Positions 55,093 through 63,770 of a stretch of 64,000 nucleotides of DNA are shown here, piece by piece (within the stretch, counting starts at the first letter, position 1; the number at the start of each line of letters is the position of its first letter). The stretch is taken from NCBI RefSeq assembly GCF_900102695.1, contig NZ_FMVW01000002.1, positions 62,001 to 126,000 of the forward strand. Direction: 5' to 3'. The DNA comes from Afifella marina DSM 2698. Its GTDB lineage: Bacteria; Pseudomonadota; Alphaproteobacteria; Rhizobiales; Afifellaceae. The position numbers and the translations under genes were made by a program. Under the pieces are notes generated by a model, which saw nothing but the letters and a program-made list of their open reading frames with translations, did no database searches and had not been told where the DNA came from.

Positions 55093-57719
55093 TGTGCGTC
55101 ATGAGGCTCAGGATCGTGGTGGCGCTGTCGCTTCTTATCGTGGCCGTGCCGAACGCCGTGTTCGCACAGACAGGTTCAGACCGTTTGCGTCCCGCGCGCG
55201 TCCTTGATCTTCCGTCATCAACGGATCAGGGCGGCCGCGCTTCTTTTTTCTCTCGGGGCCTTAGGCTCTTTGGGCGTGAAGAAGTGCCGCCTACGCCTGC
55301 ACCGAACTTAGATACAGAAGTCGAGCCTGAGACGAGTGACCAGCCTACGAAGGCACGCCGGCGCACGCCTGCGTCCGCACCCCGGCTTCCGCGTGCACGG
55401 CCAATGGTCTCTGAAGCGGACAAAGGCGATGTCGCTCAAAACGCTGGTGCTACGGCGGATGTCGACGCTGAAAACGTTCAGGAACTTCCGGGAGTGGCTG
55501 TGTCTTCCGAGCCCACGGAGGAACCTCTAGCGGCAAGCTTATCGGATGCCCGAGGTGAGGGGGCACTTGATGAGGCGATGCAAGCTGAAACCGGGCAGGG
55601 TGATAACGTTGCTGCCAACGATGTTGCCGAGCAGAACGCCGCGTCTGCCGATGTCGAGCCTGCGGGTGATGAGGAGTCTGTAACCCAGAGCGAAGAGCCG
55701 ACCCCCATCGTTCCAAAGGACGCGATGGATGGTGAAATGCTCGCGGCCCCTCGCGCTGATGGTGACGGATCGGCTCCCACGGAAGCTGGGGTGGCCGAGG
55801 GTTCCGGTGCTGGTGAGGATGGCGCTCCAGCGTCCGTCTTGGGCTCAGCCGGCTCTACGGCAGACCCGTTCTCTCAGAGGCCGGACGATGGCAGTGCCGA
55901 GGTTGCTGGCGGGCACGAAATTGCCGAAGGCGCTCACACTGAAGTTGGTGGAAGGTCTGCTAGATCGGCCGACCGACACACGTCTGAACAGACATATGAA
56001 ACCAGCGTCGGGGGTGAGAAGTCGTCTGTCCCACAGGATGGAGCGGATGAAAACCACGGTGCGAGCGTCGATCCTGAGGAGGGGACGGACCATGGTGGTC
56101 CCCACGTCGTCGGTGATGCCTCGACGGTCCAGACCGGAGCGCAGCCGAATGAGGTGGTGCCTGCTGTCGAAACATCCCATGCGCCGGCGACGAATGAGGG
56201 CGCTCATACGGACATCGCTCCGCACGATGACGCACATGCCGACGCGCACGAGGCCGACAATGGTCATAAAGCTCTCCAGCAAGCGGAAGTGAGCGACGAC
56301 GAGCGTGCATCTGAGGAGACGCATGTTGAAGACGGCGTCAAGGCGGAGGCCGGCCGGAGCTCTGAAGGTATTGATGACGGCCAGAGCAGCGACCACGCTG
56401 ATGATGAGACCGAAAGTGGTGCCGATAAACATGCTGCGGACGATGCGCATGCGGGCAGCGAAACTGAACAAGGTGCGGGCGATGACGAGTCAGTGCCGGC
56501 CGGAGGTGATGGCGATGGTAAGGCCGCGGAGAAGGTCGAGCCCTTGCCGATTGCCACGCGTCCCGGGCTCGATGCTGCAGCGCTGTTCCGCGACCTGCAA
56601 AGTGTGCAGGATCGGATTGCTCAAGGATCGACGGAGGCTCTGGCCGAACAGCGCCAGGTCCTCGATCGCATCGAAGTCGAGTTCCGTAAGGCGGCGCCGG
56701 AGACCTGGCAGGATCCACGCAATGCGGTGTCTCTTGTCGGCTACGTGCTGAGCGGCGGGAGGCCCGCCGTGCTGCGGGACATTCTGCGCTCTGAACCTCT
56801 GCCGGCCATCGATGAGCAATTGATGCGAGGTGCGCTTGCCTATGCAGAAGGGCGGGCGCAGGCTGCGAAGGAAGCTCTGGCGGAGGTGAAGGCGCGGAAC
56901 TTCACCTCGACGGGAAGCCAGGTCGCCATCGCTCAAGCGGCTCTCGTCGTGTCGGAAGATCCCATGCGGGCAGCCGCACTCCTTGACGAAGCGCGTTTGT
57001 TGGCGCCGGGCACGCTGGCCGAAGAAGCGGCTTTGCGGCGCGAGATTCTCGTTGTGGCGGAGCTTCAGCAGGTGGAGAAATTCGCGCTCCTGTCGCGCCA
57101 GTATCTGCAGCGGTTTCGCCACTCGGTCTATGCGGGCAACTTCCGGCAGCGTTTCGCGACGGCGCTCACGCGCATGAAGTTCGTCGATAATCCTGAGGAA
57201 TTACCGAGGCTTGACGACATCTTGAGCGACATGGAGCCGGCGGCGCGTCAGGAACTCTATCTGATCATCGCGCGCGCGGCCGTCGTGCAGGCGAAGGCAC
57301 CGATTGCGCGCTTTGCGGCGGACCGGGTCCTCGCGATGACGGATCTCGGCGACACCGCCAAAGAGCAGGCGCGTCTCTATCGGGCAGCTGTGTCTGTTGT
57401 CGGGGTGGAGACGTTCGATGGCGCGAGCGCGGCTCTCAAAGAGATCGACCGCAGCCATTTGGAGGAGGCGGACCGCGATCTTCTCGACGTGGTTCTGGGG
57501 ATTGCCGACAGCATCCGTAGGGCACCGCAGGTCACACTGGCGGATGTGGCGGCCGATCTTCCGGCGGACGAAACCGCTCCGGACGCGACCCCGGCAAGCG
57601 CCGCCGCGTCGCCGCAAGCGGCTGAATTAAAAGATGAATTTTCTCAAACAAATCCCACCATCACGCGCGCCCAACAGGCGGTTGAGGCGGCTGATGAACT
57701 GCTCGGGGGAGCCCAATGA
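55089..57719 (+). CDS. motC: Chemotaxis/motor protein MotC with a large acidic N-terminal extension
   Basis: An 876-residue periplasmic protein. A signal peptide (about 1-26) is followed by about 450 residues of low-complexity sequence rich in Glu, Asp, Ala, Gly and, in the second half, His (EADNGHKALQ, ADKHAADDAHAG). The folded MotC domain starts near residue 484 (RPGLDAAALFRDLQSVQDRI) and runs through VGYVLSGGRPAVLRDILRSEP and LSRQYLQRFRHSVYAGNFRQRF. In S. meliloti MotC is about 430 residues and binds MotB to tune the stator, with MotE as chaperone. The frame is intact across the insert and codon use stays biased, so it appears to be translated. AAGGAG precedes the ATG. Confidence 0.88.
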   Translation: MMCVMRLRIVVALSLLIVAVPNAVFAQTGSDRLRPARVLDLPSSTDQGGRASFFSRGLRLFGREEVPPTPAPNLDTEVEPETSDQPTKARRRTPASAPRLPRARPMVSEADKGDVAQNAGATADVDAENVQELPGVAVSSEPTEEPLAASLSDARGEGALDEAMQAETGQGDNVAANDVAEQNAASADVEPAGDEESVTQSEEPTPIVPKDAMDGEMLAAPRADGDGSAPTEAGVAEGSGAGEDGAPASVLGSAGSTADPFSQRPDDGSAEVAGGHEIAEGAHTEVGGRSARSADRHTSEQTYETSVGGEKSSVPQDGADENHGASVDPEEGTDHGGPHVVGDASTVQTGAQPNEVVPAVETSHAPATNEGAHTDIAPHDDAHADAHEADNGHKALQQAEVSDDERASEETHVEDGVKAEAGRSSEGIDDGQSSDHADDETESGADKHAADDAHAGSETEQGAGDDESVPAGGDGDGKAAEKVEPLPIATRPGLDAAALFRDLQSVQDRIAQGSTEALAEQRQVLDRIEVEFRKAAPETWQDPRNAVSLVGYVLSGGRPAVLRDILRSEPLPAIDEQLMRGALAYAEGRAQAAKEALAEVKARNFTSTGSQVAIAQAALVVSEDPMRAAALLDEARLLAPGTLAEEAALRREILVVAELQQVEKFALLSRQYLQRFRHSVYAGNFRQRFATALTRMKFVDNPEELPRLDDILSDMEPAARQELYLIIARAAVVQAKAPIARFAADRVLAMTDLGDTAKEQARLYRAAVSVVGVETFDGASAALKEIDRSHLEEADRDLLDVVLGIADSIRRAPQVTLADVAADLPADETAPDATPASAAASPQAAELKDEFSQTNPTITRAQQAVEAADELLGGAQ

Positions 57720-59347
57720 ACGTGGCTGATCTACCTTTTCTCACAGGGCCGGCGCGGCCGGACGGCAAGGCGAGTGCGGGCGGGAAGGGCGCGGCGGAGG
57801 CGGGAGACGGCTTCGCGAAGCTCATGCAGAATGGCGCTGCGGAGCCGGAGAAAAACCCGCAAACGCTGCGCCAAGATGCTGATATTCCTGCAAAAAAAGG
57901 CGCTGCGCAGAGCCAAGATGGCGCCCGCGGGGAAGCGGCCGGCGAAGGGGCCAGCGCGGAGGATGCGGCGGCGCGGCTGAGGCGGCGTATCGCCGGTGCA
58001 GAGGCAGAAGAAAGCTCAAATAAAACAAAGACTTCCGAAGACGAGCCGCGGATCGCGACGCGCCGGGCCGAGGCGCAGAAACGCGACAAGGACGCGGCGG
58101 CGAAGGCGGCCGGCGAGGCGGGCGCGGACAAGGCCGCCGAGGCTGCGGAAGACGGCGCTAACACGCTGATGGATAAAGATATTTCGTCGGCGCTGCAGGA
58201 TTCTGCGCCCACTGAGGAGAGCACAGAAACGCAGGATAAATCTCGTCCCGGAGAGGCCAAAGCGAACGAAAAACCCGCGCAAAATATCGATTTTGCGGCG
58301 GATGCGCTCGCGAATGTCGCCGATAAGGGAAAAACCAACGAGACGGCCGCGGCGAAGACGCAGAATGGACCCGCAGGGCTCTTCCCCGGCTCGCGTGCCA
58401 TCACGCAAGCCTTTGAAGGATATAAGCTTTCCGGCGAAGCGGGGACATCTTCCTACGTCATGCACCGTGTCGACGTGATCCAGCAGGAAACGAACTTCGC
58501 GCCGGTGCTGACGCCCGGATCGCGCTTCGCACAGGCGCTTTCGACCGCCGAGCTGTCGCAGAAAACCGTTTCTGCGGAAGGGCTTAGCACGCAGGCGGCA
58601 GGGCCGGAACTGGTGCTTGGGCGTGAGGCGCGCGGTCAGGGCCGGACGGGCACGCAGGAGCGGGGAGAAGCGGCACTCTCGGCGAAGTTGGCCGAGGCTC
58701 GTGCGGCAACCGCAGAAACCGCGGACTTGGCCGAGGCGGGCGCCGACGGGGACAATGCCGGCCTTCCGGGCGGCGAGTTGAAGCGGATCGCGGATGCGAT
58801 CGTGGCAGAAAACCGCGGTGGCCGCGGATCGCAGACCTCGGATGCGGCGCGCTCGGGGAATTCCGCGGCGTCCGCCAGTTCGCCGGCGCAACAGGCGTTC
58901 AACAGCCCGGCGCGGCTGTTGCGCATCCAGTTGCAGCCGGAATCGCTCGGCACCGTTCAGGTGGAACTTCGCATGCGCCAGGGCGAACTTTCGGTGACCT
59001 TGAAGGCGAGCCGGCCGGAAACGGCCCGCATGCTGGAAGAGGACAGCCACAAGCTGTCGGAGATTTTGAAGGCGGCCGGGCAGGAGCCCGACAGCGTGAC
59101 CATCCAGTCTGAACGCGCTCTGCCGCAGATCGATACATCGTCGAATGCGGCACGCTCCGGCATCGCGTTCGCGATGGGCAACGGTTCCGCGAATGGCGGG
59201 CCGCAGGCCGGCACGCAACAGGGCGGTGCCGGCGAGAACGGAACCGGCGGCCAGAATGGTGGCGGCCGTCAGACCCAAACCCCAGAGGAGCAGAGACATG
59301 GCCAGTCTTCTGAGGAAAACCGCTCTCGCGGCGGCCTGTTCGTTTAG
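57716..59347 (+). CDS. fliK: Flagellar hook-length control protein FliK
   Basis: A 543-residue protein. A long Ala/Glu/Lys-rich disordered region (about 1-390) acts as the secreted ruler. The C-terminal switch domain (about 392-465) reads RLLRIQLQPESLGTVQVELRMRQGELSVTLKASRPETARMLEE. It contacts FlhB to stop hook export. It overlaps motC by 4 bp and contains the start of the transglycosylase gene in its last 50 bp, so both are likely co-translated. It corresponds to the gene once named motD in rhizobia. Confidence 0.9.
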   Translation: MNVADLPFLTGPARPDGKASAGGKGAAEAGDGFAKLMQNGAAEPEKNPQTLRQDADIPAKKGAAQSQDGARGEAAGEGASAEDAAARLRRRIAGAEAEESSNKTKTSEDEPRIATRRAEAQKRDKDAAAKAAGEAGADKAAEAAEDGANTLMDKDISSALQDSAPTEESTETQDKSRPGEAKANEKPAQNIDFAADALANVADKGKTNETAAAKTQNGPAGLFPGSRAITQAFEGYKLSGEAGTSSYVMHRVDVIQQETNFAPVLTPGSRFAQALSTAELSQKTVSAEGLSTQAAGPELVLGREARGQGRTGTQERGEAALSAKLAEARAATAETADLAEAGADGDNAGLPGGELKRIADAIVAENRGGRGSQTSDAARSGNSAASASSPAQQAFNSPARLLRIQLQPESLGTVQVELRMRQGELSVTLKASRPETARMLEEDSHKLSEILKAAGQEPDSVTIQSERALPQIDTSSNAARSGIAFAMGNGSANGGPQAGTQQGGAGENGTGGQNGGGRQTQTPEEQRHGQSSEENRSRGGLFV

Positions 59348-59930
59348 CCTGATCGCCGCGACCTGCGGGGCGGCGGGGGCTGCCGCCACGCTCGGCGACG
59401 GCGCCGGCGCGGCCGGCAAGGCGGCGGGGAAGGTAGCGGGCGGCAATATCTGCGAGCGCGAAATGGCGGTCGCAGCGAAGAAATACGGCGTGCCGCTCGG
59501 CGTTCTTTATGCCGTCGGGCTGACGGAGACGGGCCGCAAGGGCTCGCTGCAGCCCTATGCCATGAACATTCACGGCCGCCCGTTCTTCGGCAAGAGCGTC
59601 GCCGACGCGCTCGACGAATTCAAACGCTCGCGCGCCGCCGGCTCCAAGCTGATCGACATGGGCTGCATGCAGATCAACCATCATTTCCATTCCGAACATT
59701 TTGCCTCGCCGGCGGAAATGTTCAATCCGAAGAAGAACGTCGATTACGCGGCGCGGTTTTTGACCAATCTCAGGAAGCGCGAAGGCAGCTGGACGCTTGC
59801 GGTCGCCCGCTACCATGCCGGGCCCAACAACAACCCTGCCCAAAAACGTTATGTCTGCGCCGTCATCACCAACATGGTGGCGACGGGGTTCGGCGCCTGG
59901 ACGAAGGAATCAAGGGAGTTTTGCGGGTAG
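59298..59930 (+). CDS. Lytic transglycosylase, SLT family, in the flagellar operon
   Basis: A 210-residue secreted enzyme with a signal peptide (about 1-30, ending AAGAAA) and an SLT domain: catalytic Glu in AVGLTETGRKGS, the GCMQINHHFH motif and the VARYHAGPNN motif. It probably opens peptidoglycan for rod passage, replacing the muramidase domain absent from the FlgJ-like protein; Rhodobacter SltF is the known precedent. The ATG at 59298 has GAGGAG 7 nt upstream and lies inside fliK. It is last in the fliF operon. Confidence 0.88.
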   Translation: MASLLRKTALAAACSFSLIAATCGAAGAAATLGDGAGAAGKAAGKVAGGNICEREMAVAAKKYGVPLGVLYAVGLTETGRKGSLQPYAMNIHGRPFFGKSVADALDEFKRSRAAGSKLIDMGCMQINHHFHSEHFASPAEMFNPKKNVDYAARFLTNLRKREGSWTLAVARYHAGPNNNPAQKRYVCAVITNMVATGFGAWTKESREFCG

Positions 59931-60083
59931 GGGGCTGCTCTATAGTTCACGGCGACGAACTCGCCAAAGCGGGGCTGTCAGGTGCCTCCTCTTAGGTTAG
60001 GAGACTGCTCTTACAGTGCGATCTAAGGAGACGGTCCTGTTCCTCTTCAACGCCTTAGATAACAGCGGACTTGCATGAAGCCC

Positions 60084-63000
60084 TCATCTAGCTGGCTGAA
60101 GACTGCGCCGTCTTATGGCGAAACGCGTATCTGAGATCAACGCATCACGAGAGGTCGGGTCTTCGAATATCGCCGATGCCAATACCTCGACATCTTCTTC
60201 CCGTCCGACCGAACGCAGGATAGCCGCGGCCGCTTCCGGTGCTGCGGGACTATCCGTCTGCCAGAGCCATGACGTCAGCCGATCGAATAGCACGGCTCGA
60301 TCCAATCCGTTCGTGAGCCACCCTTCCAACTTCGTCACGCTAAAGCTATGCGGCTGTTCGCGGGCAACTATCTCGAACCACTCTTCGAGTGTATCGGTAG
60401 TCCATGCATATCGGCCATCATCTTCGTTGAACGCCCTGCCTATCGTGGCGAAGCCGAGGTCCTCGCATCGTTGACGAAAACTCGCTCGCGTCATGTCGTC
60501 GAGGTAGGCGCGGTATGGCAGCAATCGCTTGAATTGTTCCTCTCTAGTTGCTCCCGGATGTCCATTAGTTTGTCCACTGAAGAACATGTCCGCGAACTGA
60601 AACAAGTTTCTCGGGTCGGCCGCCTCCTGAACCGTGCGTTCGGCCAAGTCTTCGAGATGGGCACCTCCGAGGAAAATTGCTGCCTGAACATAGAAGCCAT
60701 GCCGTCCAGCGAGCGACCATGTCTCGATGAGGATGCGCTCTGAGAGAGGAGAGGCGTCTCGGGTCAGCAAGTCGGCGGCGACCTTCGCCCATCCGTGGCC
60801 TCTTTCCTGCTCTTGCAAGTCGCCCGCATTCGCACGCAGCATTTTCGGTATCTGTTCGAGTATCTGCGGGCAAAGCACTTGATAGGACTGATACCACCAG
60901 CTGAACTGTCTCTCGGAATGCTGAAGCCTGTCGATCAGAAGAGGCACGCAGCGGCGGTCTCCTCGCTCCATGCGAACAGCCAGTGCACTATCCTTGAGAT
61001 CGTTATCGGACTCGAGCAGCGCCAGCGAGGAGATTTCGAGTTCCGTTGCTCCGAGGCCCCAAAGCCGCAGTCCGATCTGTCGTTCGGCCAGCTTGGCCTC
61101 CGGATCACGCCACAGCCTGTTGAGAGCTTCACGCGTCGATCCAGAAAGCTCTCGACCGTAATCTCGTTGCCTCTGCCAGTGGAAATAGATGCCGTCGGGA
61201 ACGAAGGCGCTTCTTTTTCTGATCTCTGCCTCGAAGGCGATTTTGAAAAGAACTACGTCGGGATCATCGAGTCCACCCAACGTCCATGCAAGCACCGCCC
61301 TTAGGGCCGGCTCCGACGCGCGGCGAAGCAGATGAGGAATAGCGTCAACTGGCGGGTGATGGGCGAAGCTAAGTCGCAAGTCATCCAGAAGAAAGAGTTT
61401 AGCTCCGCTGTTATCGCTCGCACTCTTCCTCGCCAAGTTAGCCCAAAGATCAAGGGCCGCGTCCAGCGCCTCTGACGCGTGCGGAAGAGCGTAGCAACGG
61501 GCTGCCGCCCACACATAGTCCGCGAGGTGCAGCACTTTTTCTTCATCACCTTCCGATCGCCATCGCTCAGCGATCGCGTTTGCGAGTTCTGTCTGGGCAC
61601 TGATGCCTGCTACACAGAAGGCAGCACTCTTCACACGACCTGTTATCTGGGGATCCAGGATGATCTGGGTCATCGCTTTGATGAAGCCAGATGGCCACTT
61701 CTGCGCGATATGTGCGATCAGCGCGTCCCTCTGCCAGTGCCGAGTGGCGATATCAGAGGTGATGCATAGTTGGAGAGCTCCGCTGAGATCCCTGTTGCGA
61801 AGTCGCGCGACATCCGCGAAGCGCGTTCGCTCAGGAAATTTCTGCAGAAGGCTTACAACGCCATCAGCTTCAATCTGAGCGAGTGTCCTTTGTGCCATCC
61901 AGCGGAGACTATAGTAGCGCCGACCTCGATGCTGGTCGTCTTCCAGCCATCCCTTCAGAAGAGCATGGATTGCATTGCGATGTTCTACGGGAACTGCTCT
62001 CGCGAAGGCGCTGAACGCTGCCAACGGGTTCGCTTGAATGAGCCGCTCTGCGTTTGCGACGGGGTCCGAGCTGCAAGCGCAAGCCGCGCCGAGCCACTCA
62101 GCGTAGTACGGCTCCTCGATAGTGGTGGAGTTCAAGGTGCCTTCGTCGAACTGGCGGCGAAGGCATTCCGTCAGAAGCCAATCGCGTACGCGATCGTGCC
62201 GGAACCGGAGTCTACAGCTTAGACGGGTACGGTGAACGGAGATAGGTCCACCGAAGTCGATAAGGTGGCAGGCGATGTCTTCAAGACCGTCGTGTGCCAG
62301 CCACTCGAGAATGTCATCGATATCGGGCACCAACGTCCGATATCGCAGCATTGCGTCTCCAAGTGCGAACAGAGCCCTTTCAGCTTTATGACGAACACTT
62401 GGTCGGCCAGCGGCAAACTCACTCAGCTTTCGCTCCACATAATTCCCGATCACGAGTGAGGGATCTGTGATTTCCTTGGGTTCGTATAGACCGATCAAAA
62501 GCGGGTCATCGCCGAGCGCATCCGCGACCGCTGACGCTTCGAATGGCGTGACTACCTGCCCGAGTAATCCCATGCGACGTCGAACGGCGGCTGAGGCTTC
62601 GGTTTTGGTCAAGGGCGGAATCTCCACCCGAAATGCCTCGATCCCTCTCACTCGTTCGATCGGCAATAGGTCAAGCATGTGTGGCTGGACCGGACAGACT
62701 AGATGCCATGGCGCGCCGGGAATCTGGTTCTCACTCGATACTCTCTTGGAGGACGCCCAACCGACAAGAAGTTCAAGTAGTTGGCTAGGGTTCTCTGAGT
62801 TCGTGATATCTTCTAAAACAAGTTGGAGACGTTGGTTCGGTCCGCAGATCGAAAGTGCAGACACCGATGGTTGAAGCTGCGGGTAAAGTGCCTGGAGCTC
62901 GGTCGTGATCGCTTGGTCGATTCCCCGGGCACCCTCAAGCGTCCGTTCTCTCAAAACAAGGCATGCCACGTTTTCGTCACTTAGCGAGTTGCGCAGCCAC

Positions 63001-63770
63001 TCGTGCGCTGCGACACTCTTCCCAGAGCCGCTCGTGCCGACAAGCAAGGTCAAAGGGCCGTTCCTCCCCTTGAGAAGGCACTGTGCTCGAGTAGGGATGC
63101 GAGCCGCAGGGTCATCAGGAAGGGCTAGTTCACGCACCGACTGCTGGCCAAGTTTGCGCAATAGATCCCAGGACAATGCTTCTTGCGGAATGCCTAGCAG
63201 CTGACGTCGTACTGACTGTCCAGCGGGGATGTGGTCCAGCACATGTGCGATCGCCGACCGAGATAAAATGTGAACCTCTAAGCCGCGAGCGGCGCCGAAT
63301 GCCACAACGTCCCGCACAAGCCGCTGATCGGGCTCCTTGTTAGTCGTCAGGAAGAGGATCGCCCGTATAGTAGGCGTTCGTTGACGCTCGGTTGCCGCGA
63401 TTTCTTGTGCCTTCAGAACGTCGCCTTTTGGTTGAGTTGGCTCCCGTCCGGTGCGAGGCCGGACCGCCTTGGGGTCATGCATCCACTTCCCGCGTAGATC
63501 CTTCGCTGCGGCGACCGTATGCTGGACCATCACGAGCTGAGCCGTGATCGAAGCGTGGGTCATCGTGATACCGTCGACAGGCGCCTTACACGTCTTTCCG
63601 TCAACATTGATCCCGAGTTCGATTAGTTCTCCGTATTCAGGATACTTGATACGAATGACGGCGTTTCCAATACTCTCGAAGAGACCGGCGTCATTGACGC
63701 TGGCAAGTCTTTGCTCTGTTGTCTGAGCAGGGGCAGGCCGCTGGGCCGGATCTGTGGTCTTTTCGTCCAT
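60084..63770 (-). CDS. Large STAND-like NTPase with nuclease-like N-terminal module (candidate defence protein)
   Basis: A 1228-residue protein, transcribed alone. Residues about 26-195 form a compact module with ESIGNAVIR, GINVDGKTCKAPVDGITM, a QHT motif, the KWMHDP block, GDVLKAQEIA and ILFLTTNKEP; its pattern of invariant D/Q/K suggests a restriction-endonuclease-like fold, but no complete PD-(D/E)xK motif is certain. An NTPase follows with Walker A GTSGSGKS at 245-252 and Walker B LVLED at 317-321, then a winged-helix-type end RFRHDRVRDWLL (522-533) typical of STAND proteins. The remaining 700 residues look like helical repeats. Effector-NTPase-sensor order is that of Avs-type antiviral sensors. 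Its DNA is less GC-rich than its neighbours. Function is inferred only. Confidence 0.7.
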   Translation of the reverse strand: MDEKTTDPAQRPAPAQTTEQRLASVNDAGLFESIGNAVIRIKYPEYGELIELGINVDGKTCKAPVDGITMTHASITAQLVMVQHTVAAAKDLRGKWMHDPKAVRPRTGREPTQPKGDVLKAQEIAATERQRTPTIRAILFLTTNKEPDQRLVRDVVAFGAARGLEVHILSRSAIAHVLDHIPAGQSVRRQLLGIPQEALSWDLLRKLGQQSVRELALPDDPAARIPTRAQCLLKGRNGPLTLLVGTSGSGKSVAAHEWLRNSLSDENVACLVLRERTLEGARGIDQAITTELQALYPQLQPSVSALSICGPNQRLQLVLEDITNSENPSQLLELLVGWASSKRVSSENQIPGAPWHLVCPVQPHMLDLLPIERVRGIEAFRVEIPPLTKTEASAAVRRRMGLLGQVVTPFEASAVADALGDDPLLIGLYEPKEITDPSLVIGNYVERKLSEFAAGRPSVRHKAERALFALGDAMLRYRTLVPDIDDILEWLAHDGLEDIACHLIDFGGPISVHRTRLSCRLRFRHDRVRDWLLTECLRRQFDEGTLNSTTIEEPYYAEWLGAACACSSDPVANAERLIQANPLAAFSAFARAVPVEHRNAIHALLKGWLEDDQHRGRRYYSLRWMAQRTLAQIEADGVVSLLQKFPERTRFADVARLRNRDLSGALQLCITSDIATRHWQRDALIAHIAQKWPSGFIKAMTQIILDPQITGRVKSAAFCVAGISAQTELANAIAERWRSEGDEEKVLHLADYVWAAARCYALPHASEALDAALDLWANLARKSASDNSGAKLFLLDDLRLSFAHHPPVDAIPHLLRRASEPALRAVLAWTLGGLDDPDVVLFKIAFEAEIRKRSAFVPDGIYFHWQRQRDYGRELSGSTREALNRLWRDPEAKLAERQIGLRLWGLGATELEISSLALLESDNDLKDSALAVRMERGDRRCVPLLIDRLQHSERQFSWWYQSYQVLCPQILEQIPKMLRANAGDLQEQERGHGWAKVAADLLTRDASPLSERILIETWSLAGRHGFYVQAAIFLGGAHLEDLAERTVQEAADPRNLFQFADMFFSGQTNGHPGATREEQFKRLLPYRAYLDDMTRASFRQRCEDLGFATIGRAFNEDDGRYAWTTDTLEEWFEIVAREQPHSFSVTKLEGWLTNGLDRAVLFDRLTSWLWQTDSPAAPEAAAAILRSVGREEDVEVLASAIFEDPTSRDALISDTRFAIRRRSLQPAR

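Noticed and set aside
55900-56500. Possible tandem repeat inside motC
   Set aside because: His/Asp/Ala-rich words recur, but no fixed period or conserved unit could be found; it is low complexity rather than an array.
56305-56751. Alternative frames within the acidic part of motC, considered as a sign of a frameshift
   Set aside because: The main frame stays open and uniform from the signal peptide to the MotC domain; the other frames are Arg/Met-rich shadows.
58016-59446. Long minus-strand frame opposite fliK and the transglycosylase
   Set aside because: Arg/Ala-rich mirror of a low-complexity gene; no motif or ribosome site.
59931-60083. Possible attachment site between the flagellar operon and the NTPase gene
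   Set aside because: No tRNA gene, direct repeat pair or integrase was found on either side, so an integration claim cannot be supported.
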